From contig UESW01003901.1 of NCBI GenBank assembly GCA_900491605.1, positions 509,694 through 573,693 of the forward strand: a DNA stretch of 64,000 bases, given 5' to 3'. Under the pieces are notes generated by a model that made no database searches, was not told the DNA's origin, and worked only from the letters and a program-made list of their open reading frames with translations. A program made the translations under genes and the position numbers. The DNA comes from Calamus simplicifolius (lineage: Eukaryota; Streptophyta; Magnoliopsida; Arecales; Arecaceae). Below, piece by piece: positions 10,701-23,288 of the stretch (positions are counted from its first letter, which is position 1; every line of letters begins with the position of its first letter).

Positions 10701-13700
10701 ACTACGATGATGGTGGCAACCAAAACCGTGCTACGAAGTCTGTGAGAGGGAGAGGACCAAGGCGCTATGAACCTATTCCTAAAAGCAACAGTGGGACTTC
10801 TGCAACTCAAAACAAGCAGTGAGTATTGAATCCTTTCCCTTGTTCCACAACAAATGCCGCTTCCCCTTTTCCGGGCTTTGCTAATTGTGATGTTCACTTG
10901 CTTTTTCAGTTCTGTCAAACCTCAAGAGCCAACACCAAATGTTAATGCAGGGAGACCCTCTTCTCAAGCTTCAAACGCACAATTAGAACCAGCAGTTCCT
11001 AGGAAGCAAATTTTTGCTTCAAGTTTAAGTTCTGCTTCTCCTCCATTTTACCCCTCTGGATCATCCAATCAAGATATCTCCATCATTCAGAAAAGCAATG
11101 CACAAACTGGAAATGGCAATAAGACACTTTCATCTTCAATGCAGATGGAGGATAATTTTCCAGCTTCACAATCTGGTTCATTGTTGAGAGGAAAAATGAT
11201 TGTTGATTCGGTCAATCATGATACGTTATATGTTGATGGTTCTGTTCGACCTGTTGCTGGCAAAGGCATGGTTAATTCTCCATTGCAGTCTTCTGGATTA
11301 TCTTTATCATCAACCAGTGCTGGTCAATCTTCTAGTTCCAGAGGTCAGGGGAGGGGTTTAAGTGTTAGTGGACTGCCAAATAATCAATCTGCCACATCAC
11401 TTACTCAAGCCTCAAGGATTCCTGCTCAAATCCAACCCGCAATAGCACACAGAGACTTGTTCAAACTCCAAATCAACCTGCATTACGAATTTCTACACAG
11501 CAGTTGGTTCAGCGGCCTGGCAGTGGAAATCAAACTTCATCTCCACCTCAACCTCAATCGGCAATTTCATCTGAGGTTGGAGAGAGTGATTCACCTCCAG
11601 GCTCAAGTAAATCAAAGACAGCATTGGTTGGAAAGGGGAAAACGAGCAATCAAGGAGCTGGAAGGGGCTCTTTTCTGTACAGTGGAGCTCAAGTTATTGG
11701 AGCAACTGGGGCTATGGGCCTTTCACATGGTGACCAGAGCTTTCCTGGCACTCCAGCATTGTTGCCAGGTGTGTTCAATTTCTTTTTTCTTCATTTTAAA
11801 TCGCATGAGAAATTATGTACCTCATTAGACAATAAATACTTGCCCTTGTGGCTGCACAATAAGTGTTGGGGAGATCTTTCCACTGACAAAATTTTCTCCC
11901 ATTAAGTAGTGTTGACCGCTGATTGCTTGTGCCCTCCTCATTTTGTTTTTAGTACGGTGTGCTGCATTCATAAAATGACCTTTCTGGAATAGTAGCAAAA
12001 AGGAAAAATGTTATTTTCTTGTAGCATTCAATCTGCCTTTCCGCTCTTTTTGTTTGCAGTTATGCAATTTGGAGGTCAGCATCCTGGTGGTCTTGGAGTT
12101 CCTGCTGTTGGTATGGCTCTGCCAGGATACGTGACTCAACCACAGCTTGGTTTTGGGAATTCTGAAATGGCCTGGTAAAGTAAATATGCATTTTTCTTTT
12201 CATGTTGAAATAGGCTGAATAATTGGTCTTTTACTTTGACTGAAGCAGGAACTGATGTTGGTGCCTTATATGACATGTTTGTACAAAATTACATTTTAGT
12301 TGCAATTTTCTGAGAAGCCATTTTGTGTTGGGCAATATTGAAATAACATGTGAATAAATTAAGTGTAACAGAAATGCGTATATTAACATGAATATGTGGT
12401 AAACCTTTAAAAGATAGAATTAGAAATAAACATATAAGTGAAATTATAGGAGTAGCCTCAATTGAAGATAAAATGAGAGAAAATTGATTGCGGTGGTTTG
12501 GACATATACAACGTAGATGCTTCAATTAGAAAGAGTGATCTTTTAACAATCCATGATAAGGATAGAGGTAAAGGTAGATTTAAACTAACATGGACATAAA
12601 TAAGTAAAAAAGATATAACTATTTGTAATTTAAATGTCGACTTGGTACTGAATAGAGAGAGTGGAGGAAGCAGATTCATGTAGCCGACCCCATGTAGTTG
12701 GGAAAAGGCTTAGATGAGTTGAGTTGAGTTTTCCTGAGAAGCCGTTTTAGATCTTAGAAGTGATGTTCATAAGTTATGGTGGTGAGATTGCCCCCAAATA
12801 GCTGTGAACTGATTCACTTTTCTGCTGTGAAGCATGGACATCGTAAAGCTCATCATTCCCTTCCCTTTTTTAATCACATTCTTCTGCTTATTGTGATCCC
12901 ACTTTGTTTTATATGCTGGTTGTGTACTGCAGAATAATTTTCTGGGGATTGATCAATTTGTATGTTCTGTGATTAATTTTTTTAAATGACCAAAAGTGTT
13001 TCAGTTTCTTATTATCTTCATTATCTCAGCTATGTATACAAAATGATGCATAAATTAATGGTCACTTGCTCATATTTTAAATATCTAGATAGGGTCTGGT
13101 AAGTTGGTGACATAGTGTTTTTTTTTTTTTTCAATCAATTATTTGCTGCTTGTTTGTGTGTAAGTTTTCTCCCAAGATCAAACTTGGTAGAAGACGCATC
13201 TTGGAACGAAAAATATATTGCTTTGAGATATAAGCTAATTCTCCTCATTGTTCTTCAGTTAAATGATTTTTTTTTTCAATTTGAAAATAAGGGTGCCTGT
13301 ATTAGCTGGTGCTGCTGGGGCTTTAGGGGCATCATATTGCTCACCTTATATAGCACTTGATGGCAGTTATTATGCCCGTCCTTCAGGACAGACTTCTTCA
13401 TCGGTTTCTTCCAGGTATGTTTTTTAGTCAATAATTGGTCTCGACAGGGATATTTTTTTACTTATGGATCGGCTTCTCCCAAAAGAAATGCATGCTATCA
13501 CTTGTTATATTACATTACAGGGGTCTTTCTGCCTTTAGTGCAGGCATTCTCGTCATGTCATTTTTATTTACTTTGGGGGAGGGGGTAGGTAAGGATTGGT
13601 TTTTTAAATTTAACATATCAGTTAGTGTGTGCTCTGATTTACAAGGGAAGCTAATGCACATAGTGGCTAAGGTATCAGAAGAAAAGATGCCATGTCTTGA

Positions 13701-14115
13701 AAGGAATTAATTGTGTGGATCCTTATTTTCACCTTAGTTAAATTTGGCACACTTTGACAGATCATTGATGTTCTTGAACTCTTATCTGAGAATCGACACT
13801 TGTTTTCTGAAAATTTTATTGCTGATATCTGACTTCTTGTTTAACAATGGCTTCACATTCATATTTATTAGATAATTGTGTATTGTTTTCTCTTATTTTT
13901 CTTTTTTTCTTTTTAATGTTTTGGCCAATAAGTTGTACATTAGTTTGTCTCTGTCTTACAGAGAGAGAGAGAGAGTAAAAAAATGTTATTATTATGACAC
14001 AGCTGCTAGTTTTTCATCATCATCTTCTCTTGATCTAGTGTGATATTTTTAATTGCTGTATCGTTGTACTGCCATGCCATTCCTGTATTGCATTTGTAGA
14101 TTTGACAAGCACCCC

Positions 14116-14158
<43 letters not shown>

Positions 14159-14718
14159 CCAAAAAAAAAAAAAAGGCACAAAAAGAAGAAGAAGAAGAGA
14201 GAGAGAGAGGGTCCAACCACTACCATCCCCTCTAAAAAGTCATGTTTCTCTATTTTCTTAGCTTTGTGTAAAATCTTGAGTAACTTATAACAGAGTTCCT
14301 ATGCTGCAGGGATGCTAGTGCAGCTAAACCTGCTAGTTCCTGGAAACCTCCAGAGAGACCTGGTAAAGCACAAATGCATGCCTTCTTTTAGAAGGGCTGG
14401 TCATTTTGGGTCACAGAATCTATGTTTACCCAAAATTTTCTATCCTTTTAATATAATAAATTTCTCAAGTTCACTCCTTGCTTATTTTTCAGAGATAATG
14501 AATGATGAATTTGGGCAACGTCAGAACAAGCCTCGTAGGTAAGTTAAATTCTTGTCTGATCTCAATCTGAGTGCTTTTTAATAATCACAAATTCCACCAC
14601 TAGCTTTGCAATTGCTTTCTGAATGTGTTAAAAACTTTTCTTATATGTAATATTTTATTTATTTAGTTTTATATTTATATTTTTTTGCAGATATTCAGAG
14701 ATGAACTTTGGCCAGTGA
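7785..14718 (+). CDS. MLN51: MLN51/CASC3 (Barentsz) homologue, exon junction complex component
   Basis: MLN51/Barentsz is a core exon-junction-complex subunit. It clamps eIF4AIII onto spliced mRNA and links splicing to transport, translation and decay. Exons read from the sequence: 7785-8323, 10360-10462, 10604-10818, 10910-11768, 12060-12174, 13292-13414, 14310-14362, 14493-14538, 14691-14718. All introns are GT-AG and phases agree. The start opens MAAQGEEVEYESD. Residues about 60-110 are strongly acidic. The SELOR/Btz domain spans about 153-240, with NEPYAVPTAGAFYMHDDRF and then, across the intron, RMFGGRKLWDPKDDRAW, followed by an RG-rich segment (GRFRGRGG). The Ser/Gln/Pro-rich middle ends in LAGAAGALGASYCSPYIALD and the C-terminus is SEMNFGQ. 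The joined exons total 2081 nt, two more than a whole number of codons. This matches a frame change in exon 4 near 11454; without it the protein would be about 692 residues, a normal length. The break could be an assembly error or a real lesion. Confidence 0.9.
9414..9734 (+). mobile_element. MITE-like insertion in MLN51 intron 1
   Basis: About 321 bp bounded by GGCCCTGTTTGG and CCAAACAAGGCC, the common plant Tourist/hAT-type end. There is no coding capacity. The flanks show no clean duplication, so the superfamily is uncertain. It lies inside the 2-kb first intron, which also carries a 53-bp duplication. Confidence 0.7.
10034..10139 (+). repeat. 53-bp tandem duplication in MLN51 intron 1
   Basis: Two nearly identical units start at 10034 and 10087 (TCTGCACAG ... 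TTTTGCTATGAAAACTG ... TTCAGCA). Confidence 0.9.
11451..11458 (+). other. frame break in MLN51 exon 4
   Basis: Upstream of this point the protein frame reads SRIPAQIQPAIAHR. Downstream, the continuing MLN51-like sequence (LVQTPNQPALRISTQQLVQR) lies in a different frame starting at 11456. The change sits in the dinucleotide run ACACAGAGAC and equals a two-base gain or one-base loss. No splice sites explain it. Confidence 0.85.
12325..12728 (+). mobile_element. 5'-truncated RTE-clade LINE in MLN51 intron 5
   Basis: The last part encodes the decayed C-terminal signature of plant RTE LINEs: LRWFGHIQRR, then DRGKGRFKLTWT and a degraded WRKQIHVADP region, ending in a TTGAG/TTGAGT tail. It is flanked by imperfect direct repeats of about 19-20 bp (TTTTCTGAGAAGCCATTTT at 12306-12324 and a one-base-longer relative at 12729-12748), as expected for target-primed insertion. 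Confidence 0.88.
14112..14174 (+). repeat. poly-C / poly-A low-complexity tract in MLN51 intron 6
   Basis: A run of 25 C (14112-14136) is followed by two A runs. Frames called through it are artefacts. Confidence 0.95.
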
Positions 14719-17700
14719 AGTACATACGTAAGATTGAGTGTGTTTGAATAAGCAGCTTAAGGTAAGAAACCTAGATATCTATCCTTATAAGGTGCTTTCC
14801 ATCCGTCTACTTTTGATTGTTTTCTCAGTCCTATTGGCATTGATTCATGCAGACCCATTTTCTAGCCTTCTGTGATCTTCAGCTTCTTATCTGGATCACT
14901 TTGGGCTTCCATGTGTCCCGGGATATGCTAGGTTTGTGTTCTCTTTGGCGTTTGTCTATTATAGTAATGTAAATTCAAGCTCTGATATTCACTATTGGAT
15001 ATTTGAAAAGAAAAAACTGGTGGAAGGAAAGCAATTCCATATGCAATTATATGCTATGAATGCCCCCATATTTATATTTTGTGGCTCTGGTAATTTTTTA
15101 ATTTGTTGCCACTTGGAATATTATATAACTCTTTACTGATGGTGTTAGATCTGTTCTTGTATGGCATTGTTGGCTAGTTCCTTCTTTTAGTTCCTTTTTA
15201 TTGAACAATGGCCGTGGAAGAAGTATTATGTATCTAGATTTTTGTTTCTTTTCTACTTTGTAATCTTTTGCAGTGTACATTTTAGTTTGGAATCTCAATT
15301 GTCTTTTTTTTAATTTTAAAAAGGGTTCTGTATATTTACTGATGGGTTTTTTATTTATATATTTTAAATGATGGATATGATGACCAACTAGGAAGTAACG
15401 GTGCACATGTGCTAGTTAGCAGCGAACTTGGAACTAAGCTGAGCCTGATGGTTCTCAACATTTGGAACTGAAACCGAACCATTTACGTTTGGAACTGAAA
15501 TGAAGCAATCCAATCATGATCAGGATGGTTCCTTGGTTTTCAAAAATTAAAGAATGTTTTCACGGATAATAATTTGTTCATTCTATTTTATAGAAAACCA
15601 TCAATAGCAAGCAGTAAACCATATAAGCCAACAAATACTTTATTGAACTGCATCTTTTTGATCAAAATTTATTCGATGACATCATGCAGTAAGAGAACAC
15701 AGAAAAGAACTGTAATTTTTAAATATGTTATAACAATGAGAAAATTGAATGTGTTATAAAACAAATTGGTACTTAACATAAGTCGTCAACCTAGTTTTTG
15801 TTAACTTGTTTGACCTTTTGAGCCAAGCTAATGCAATGGGGCTTAATAAACTGGAACAGGAATCAACTGGTCAATGTAAAAAACTGAACCACACCAAACT
15901 AATGAAGTTGGTTTGGTTCAGCTCTCAGGTTGATTTGGAACCATGTGCGTTATTGTTTTAGAGCTATTGATTTTGATGTTAGTCTATGGAGTATAGACTA
16001 TGACCCATAGAGTTTTAGTAATGATTGTTGTGGATGTTGAATTTGTTTTATGGAGTATTTTACTATATTAATTCGATTACATGTTCTGTTTACTTATATC
16101 TGTATCCTACCATATCATGTTATTTTGTTTTATTTTTCAAAGATCTGTGATATTCATGTATCTGGATCATATTGTAGCCGTATACTGTATCCAGGTCTGT
16201 GCTTCATAGGTGCAATATTTTATTTTATTTTAATTTTTAATGTTAGCAATTTGTCTTTGTAAAATATATAGCATTAGCGATACAATGAATGATGATAGGG
16301 AGTAAATATGAGGTACAACAGTGTGGAAATCCGTATAAAATGATAGAAAATGAGGTTTCTTAAGTGCTGCCATGTAAGAAATTTTTTGCAATGCATCGAT
16401 TGCATTCAACTATGGTATCTGTTTTATTTGTGATCACGTTCGAGGTTCATGTATAAAGAATGGTCTTGATATGTAATGCTGCTTCTAGATTTCTATTCAT
16501 CCAAAGGGTGATTGCAGTTCAAGGAGAAGGATAATTGCAGAGAATGCTAGCCTTTCTCTGGACAAGTGACTCACAAAGGAGGAGTGATGCAGGGCTAGAC
16601 TTGTAAACTGCTCTGGTGATGGTTTGGATCTAAATGAGATTATGAGATCATATGCGACCATCTCACCATCACCCCAGCATCTCAATCAGGACGTCTTCGG
16701 ATACTCCCATTTCCCATGTGTTGGGATGGGATGAGACGGTGATGTGTCACATTTCATGTAAAAACCAAAACAGTTTCATCCCACAAGATTTAAAACCTTG
16801 GATTTAACTAGGTATATGTTGGATCAGTTCATTTTAATGGATGTGTTATTTGGGAATGATAGTGATTGGAACATTGCTACTTAAGATCTAACCTTGTGGA
16901 ACATATGTGAATAAATTGCATAATTTGGCTTTCAGTTGCACAGAAGTTGAAATTAACTTGACTTTTGTGGCTATAATAAGCAATGACTTACTACAAAATG
17001 AACAAAAATTTTGGTCCTTCATGGCTTTAGGTCATCTAGATATTGAGTTCCAGGCTGGATCCTAATCTTTTGAGCTTGGATTTGGTTACAGATGTTCAGT
17101 TAGGTTCCACTCACGGTAATGTGACACTGCCCCAAAAACAGATACATAGGAAGATTCTATGTGATTTTCTTATTAAATATTGTTTTCCGCAGTGGATGGT
17201 GTTGCCAGGATTGTGGTTCTATGAAGAAAATAAATGGCGAGATTATTTTAACAAGGTGAAGACGTGAACAATGTGAACAGTCAAATCTTAGTTAATTAAA
17301 AGCTAGGGATGCTATTGTTGTTTATTTGTTTGAAAATAAATTGTGATAGTAAAACTTTATCAGTCTTTCATGAGAACTTAAAAGCTCCCCAAGTGGAACA
17401 AAACAAACACAATGTTTTTCAGCTAGGCATGGCACCAATCTTGGTGATCATAAGTAATTCTTTTGATTTTTGTCAAAACAAGTTATCTTGTGCATCCAGC
17501 GCTCAGCCACCTGGGGCTGATGGAAGTAAGTGCTGCTATTTTATGGCTGTTTTCACTGCATTTCAACTGGACTAGGTGTTGGAGTAGCAGTCTAGTCATT
17601 GCAGTAATTCATCTTTGTAATTGGTAAGGTGGTGACAAACTGTTTGACCATTTGCATGGCTACCAATTTGTTGAATATAACAACTAAATTCTGGTTGTTC

Positions 17701-18972
17701 ACTGCCATGCAACTGAAGTTACAGGGGTTTGTAAGGAGCAAGGGTTACCAGGATCGTGGGAGAAATCTGATTTCTTGCAAGTGAACAAAGGGTGTATGCT
17801 GCATGCTTTAACCAGTAGAGTTTTCCAAATATATTGAATATCAGCTAAACCTCAACGCCAAGAAGGTTCTCTGGTACTTGTAAGGACTTGGAGAAAACTT
17901 GAAATGCTTCATCTGCTAATATGGGTAATAACTAAAGAATAAACATCAGCAACAGTGTTCATGTATATGCGGGACACAATAGATGTGGTCACCATTACGG
18001 CTATTATGCCGTATAAATAGTAGTTTAAAAAATTTAAAGTAATATGTTCTGAACCAACCATGTAGAATATGGTGACATAATGTGTGTTTATTTGATTTCC
18101 ATGTGCTTGAAAGTATAGGTTGTTCAGGTAAAGAGATAGGGTTTTCCGGTTGGTTCTAAACCATATTGGGCTTAAAGCAAAAGTCCGATAACTAATGAGA
18201 TAGTTGTTTTAGTAAAACATTTACAGTTCTGGTGTTTGATCGCTAATGACTTTTTATCACCCCATAAAGAGGTGTCAGATTCGAACATTTAGCATGAACT
18301 CGATCAAAGGACTTTCCTGTCATGTCATGAAAGCTTAGATGGATGCTAATCATGTCTAAAGCATTATAAACAAAGTGGTCTTTTAATGTCCAATGCTTTA
18401 ATAAGCAGAAGCAGTATGTGGGTGTTCAAGTCATTGCATGGCTCATATATGTTATATGGGTGCATATGCTGTTCATGGTTTATGGAAAAAAGGAGCATCA
18501 CACAGGACCATTACCACATCAACTTTGTTGAGGCTTGGTTAAGTCATCCTAGCTTAACATGAAAAGTAAAAATAAATTCTTTGCTTCTCCTGATTATTCT
18601 GTCTTTAACTCAGTCATATTGATTTAATCCTGAATGCATTATTTTTTGGTATCCAGATTGATTTTAATATCACAATAATATTAATAGGTAGATGGTAGAT
18701 TAATTTTTGATATTCTATACAGGACTCCATTGGTGAAGGTGGTAGAATTTTTTTCAAGAATGTTTTATCAATATGTTTTCTTTTGTACTTTTTGCAAGTA
18801 TAAGAGCTGAAGTCATAGCTTCAAATATACATTCAGCCCTGTTCTTCCTTAAAATCGCCTATTTGTTATCTCAAGTCTTTCTCTTTTGACTCGCTCTTGC
18901 TTATTGAGTCGTTTTTAACTTCTCTATGCCTTCGCATACATGTTTCTGGCTCTACACACATGCGCTGTGCCA

Positions 18973-19016
18973 ACATATATGTATATACACACACATATAC
19001 ATACATACATACATAT
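18973..19016. repeat. mixed CA/TA/CATA microsatellite
   Basis: Alternating ATAT, ACAC and CATA units in a degenerate simple repeat. Confidence 0.9.
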
Positions 19017-19163
19017 GGACATAGAATTATGTAAACAAGTCCAGGATCCGGTCCCCGACCTTGGATCCACATGGATTCTGAAGCCTGCTTTTTTTTCATT
19101 TTTGGGATCCATGAAGTGTGGATGAGAGGTGACCGGACATAGACTTAGGTACATTCGAATGTG

Positions 19164-19169
<6 letters not shown>

Positions 19170-19207
<38 letters not shown>
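19170..19207. repeat. (CT)n(AC)n microsatellite
   Basis: About 14 CT units followed by about four AC units. Confidence 0.95.
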
Positions 19208-20000
19208 TGCAGTTGTAGCACAACTGTTGAATTCCAGGTTTCTAGTCATGACTTGGTGCTGTTTGCTGCTTGTTTTTTTGCATCTTTTGCAGTGTAGTGT
19301 TTGTCTGCAATCATTCATGCCTCAAGTCAGTTGCTGTCAGGAGCTTATGGGTTTAATTATAAATTAATTGTTTATCAGTGCTTTTATTTTAGTTACTGCA
19401 CTTCTGTTTATAAGATTTGAAAACCTGTTTGCATTATTAGCTTCCATGAAATGCCTCTGTTTGAATTTGTTTCCTGGCATCATCATAGATTTTCAAATTC
19501 ATTGTCATAGAGGTGTAGTTGCTGTAACTGTGACTTCTATTTGTGACTTCTGCAGCTATGTAAACGCTCGTTTCTTGCTGCAACTGTGCGAGAAGACCAT
19601 GATGCAACAGGACGGGCGGCATTCTCTTGTTTGAACTGTGGTAAGATTTTTGGAGCTATATAGTTTGTGCAAGCTCAACATATAGGAATTGACCGCCCGA
19701 GTTACTGAATTTGCAGGTATTGTTTAGTTGTTGATAGAGGCTTGCGAGAAATGGTGGCAAGCTTCTGTTAGGAGTGAAGAAGAGGGTTGAAAAAATAAAT
19801 TGCGGTGGTGGTTAGTTTTACTTGCGTTTCTAGTGTGTTGCCGTGAAGTCTTGTTGGGTGGATTTGCTTGTCCTATGAGCTAATGCACCTTGTATGCTTT
19901 TTTGACTTAATATGACTGTTGTTTATATTATTCAGAGCTCCATCTGTATTCTTTTAATTAGTTGCTTTAGGCATCTCTAGCTGATGATTATTGGACTCAT

Positions 20001-22930
20001 GATTTGGGTGGTTCCCTTTCGCTTGTCCTTCAGCTGGGTAGAAATAATGGGATCGTTGTTTTGAGTTGCACCTTAGTGATTTATGTGGCAGTGTTCTATC
20101 TTTATGTTTATCATCTAACCCGATGAGTCTAAACTCATTTTTGGACCTTGGAAATTTGATATTTTCCTAGGGTGTAGGGATTTTGAATGGAGATTTAAAA
20201 ACGAATATGTCCTGTGTTATTTTAATAATAATAATGTTATTATTATTTTCATATCATTACAATATTATATTTTAATGAATAATATTATAATAAATAATAT
20301 GAAATAAGCATAATATGTTGTGGTGGTTGCAAAATATACCCTAAATATTTAGGGATCTTTGATAACTAGGACTTAGCTTGTCAAAATATACCCTAAATTG
20401 TTAGGGACCTTAGGTGCCAAGCAGTATCAAATGCTTTTATTTAGGGTAGCTATAGCTGGTGAGTACAAAGATCGTGATGATTTTATTTGGATCACCAAAC
20501 GTTATCTAAAATTAAAGCCGTGTGTCCGTCCTTAAGTTGACAAGTTGTGTCCGTGTATTGCCTGCCTCAGTCGGGACGCGTTGCAAGGACAGAAAACTAT
20601 GTGATGACCGAAAGCTAGCGCCATCTGGCTGGCTGGCTGGCTGGCTCCTCTGTCGGACTCTGACTATATTACTTCGACTTTGGAATGGCACCATTGTATT
20701 ATGGTGTAACTGTTTTTTCGATTAAATTATTGCGGACAACAATTTTTCTAGTGCAACTTCAGCCTTTGGATTGTTTAATTGTTTGTCAACTAGAAAATAA
20801 AATCTATTGTGTAATACGTGTGTTTGGCCTGTTGTGAGCAAATCGCTGAACAACAGGATAGTTTGGATGCCCTTTAACGCTGTGGGTTTTGCATGGATGT
20901 GGATTCATGATGCCCAATCCACATGATTCAATATGCATCGTTCCAACTACATCTTAGTCAGTAGTAAGTTTGAAAACTTTGCACCACGATCACAACATGA
21001 CTTGACCCAACACAGCTCAAGTAAAACGTTAATCCTCATGAATTGAAATTTGACACAAATCTAGTTGGCAAAACTAATTGAGTGATGTTGTCCGGTTGGC
21101 GTCATGGTGCAGCCTAATGCGCTTCGTAATATAGCAGGGCCTCCTTGCTTCAAAGAGGAAGGCGCAACTTAGATGATCCCATGATTATAAATGACAGTCA
21201 ATAAGCGCATTCTCTTTCCAGCTCTCTTAGCTTAGAAATTAGATTGTCTTTGCTTCTTGATAACGGGATACCGGATTCGGGATTTCAGCAAAGGTTCTAG
21301 CGGAGCGACAACCTTGCATGCACGCATGGGCCAAAAAAGCCACATGAAATGTCCGAGTGCCATTTGTTACCTAGCGGAACGCATGTGAACCACACGAGCG
21401 TACCATGACCTCCCGCAAGAGAAAGGAAGACCCATTTGCTGCGGTAGAGACATGAGAGTATGACACCCGGAGGAAAGGAAAGAGGACCCATTCTGCTGTA
21501 GAGAGCGCAAATAATTGAAATCCCTTGCATTCAACATCAAAAGGACCCATCTGCTGTAGAGAGCGCAAATAATTGAAATCCCTTGCATTCAACATCAAGC
21601 CGACCTTGTATATGGAAATGACCAAATCAAAGTTTGTCAAGTGATTCAATGGGAAAAAATATCACATACCTTCATGAAATAGGAGTTAAATTGTCTAAAA
21701 GAGAGAGAGAGACACGAAAAGGTTGAAGGTATTATATATATTCAATGTAAATTTGAAACCATTCAGATGACACGTTGCATTCCCAATAATGGTGACCCCA
21801 GTGTCGACGTTGGTACATCAAGCGATGAAGTTGCATGTGCTGGCCACGGTGCTCATGGTGCCTCTAATCACATCTTCCTTTGAATAGCCTGCTTACTTTT
21901 CTAGACGAATCCTCCACCCAACACCTCACTTGTTGTTCTTTCTCGAATGACAGGTTCCAAAACCCAGAGAGGCCTTTATCGTTCAAGGGTTGCCAGACTG
22001 TTTTTTCTGAGCTATACATATCATACATTGTTCAATCATGCCTCAGAAGTAAAATGGGCACCACTAACACACGCACGCTCTTAAACCCAATGAGATTCAT
22101 GCCAAATTCCTTCTCTAATCCCCTGAAAAGATTACCAAACCAGATTAAATATACTCTCGATCCGATTATAAAAATAAGAGGACTGGAAAAGAACTAAACT
22201 TGCGTGTGTAGGCACAGTTTACAAGGCTGGCCAAATATGGTACAAACCAGAGAAGCTTCCCTCTTATTTAATGTCGCTTACTCTGTCCCCCATCTAAATC
22301 ATGTTATGCTGGCTGCATTTTAAGCAATAAATGGACATATATAGGTCATGTCACATGTAAGTGAACCACTTGACCGCTCACGTAAATGCAGCATTAACCT
22401 AAGATTAATATGAAATATAGTGCCATGAAAAGGATGTATATATATATGTCATACCTGCATATCATGGCCTGCCATTACTTTAGTCCTTTGCCATCAACAT
22501 ATCTGCCATATTTGCATCCGTATTTAGAGTAAACTTATCGTTGCTTTTCCCCGTCATTTGTGCAGTGGTCGGCAGATAAATCCAAAGTTCTAGTTATCTT
22601 AATTGCAATTGAATGTGCCAGGTTTGGTGTTTCTATGGCAATAATTTAATGGCACAGCAGTACGTAATATTTACATGATACCAACATCATTGTGATAGGA
22701 ATTCTTATCCAAAATCACCTATATATTTTCCTCCACTCCTTGGTTAACCATTCACATGCTCTCAACCTAAAGATTCCCCACACAACTAGCCCATGAAATA
22801 GCTTGTATACTCCTTGGTGGAAAGGTTTCTCCCTTGATTAATATTAAATATCTTGATCATTCCTCTCTTGTTATTCCTTCAGCCCCAAGTCACATGGGCG
22901 TTGCACCCACTTGCCGGTTGGCAACCAGAA
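20001..22930. other. intergenic between MLN51 and the HMA gene
   Basis: Mostly AT-rich sequence with no supported gene. It contains a short GGCT repeat (20629-20645) and a 59-bp duplication at 21483. Short frames on both strands carry no known motif. Confidence 0.5.
21483..21599. repeat. 59-bp tandem duplication
   Basis: Two almost identical units start at 21483 and 21542 (AGGACCCA ... CTGCTGTAGAGAGCGCAAAT ... CATTCAACATCAA). A weaker third relative precedes them near 21425. Confidence 0.93.
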
Positions 22931-23037
22931 TTAGACCTTGGTATCCTTTCTCTGGAAGTTGCCATGCATTCATTTTTTGGAGGTTGGTCAGATGAAGAAA
23001 AGGAGACAGGTGAGACTTAGTAGTTGCACCACTTTGG

Positions 23038-23063
23038 TATTATTATTATTATTATTATTATTT
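23038..23063. repeat. (TAT)n microsatellite
   Basis: About eight ATT/TAT trinucleotides in the upstream region of the HMA gene. Confidence 0.93.
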
Positions 23064-23288
23064 TGTTTCTTTTCGTGGAATTTGACCAGATGGGACTTTA
23101 TGTCTTCCCACTTAGCCCTTTCATCAGGTGTCCTGCCCGTGTTCTGCCCTAAAAAGAATACAGGGAAGTTCTTCTAAGAGTGTGCACTTTTAGTGTGGTC
23201 TCTGGTTCCAGGCCTGATGGGGAGGCTAGGTTTGGACAGGGTTTTGGATTGTTTTTCTCTTTCAATCTCTCCGAATTCTTGTCTTTGC

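Larger units (their letters stand above)
14719..20000 (+). other. 3' flank of MLN51; possible spliced 3' UTR
   Basis: No coding gene is supported. Shortly after the stop a strong donor-like site (CTTAAG|GTAAGA, about 14760) suggests a 3' UTR intron. A possible terminal exon follows an acceptor-like CTTCTGCAG at 19555, with UTR-like T-rich sequence to about 19940. This is inferred from splice-site appearance only. The stretch also contains microsatellites and, around 15395-15956, a segment with weakly inverted ends (AACGGTGCACATG and CATGTGCGTTAT). Confidence 0.35.

Noticed and set aside
14035..14290. Proline/lysine-rich short frames
   Set aside because: Translation of the poly-C/poly-A tract inside an intron.
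15395..15956. Possible MITE with ends AACGGTGCACATG / CATGTGCGTTAT
   Set aside because: Ends match poorly and no target duplication was found.
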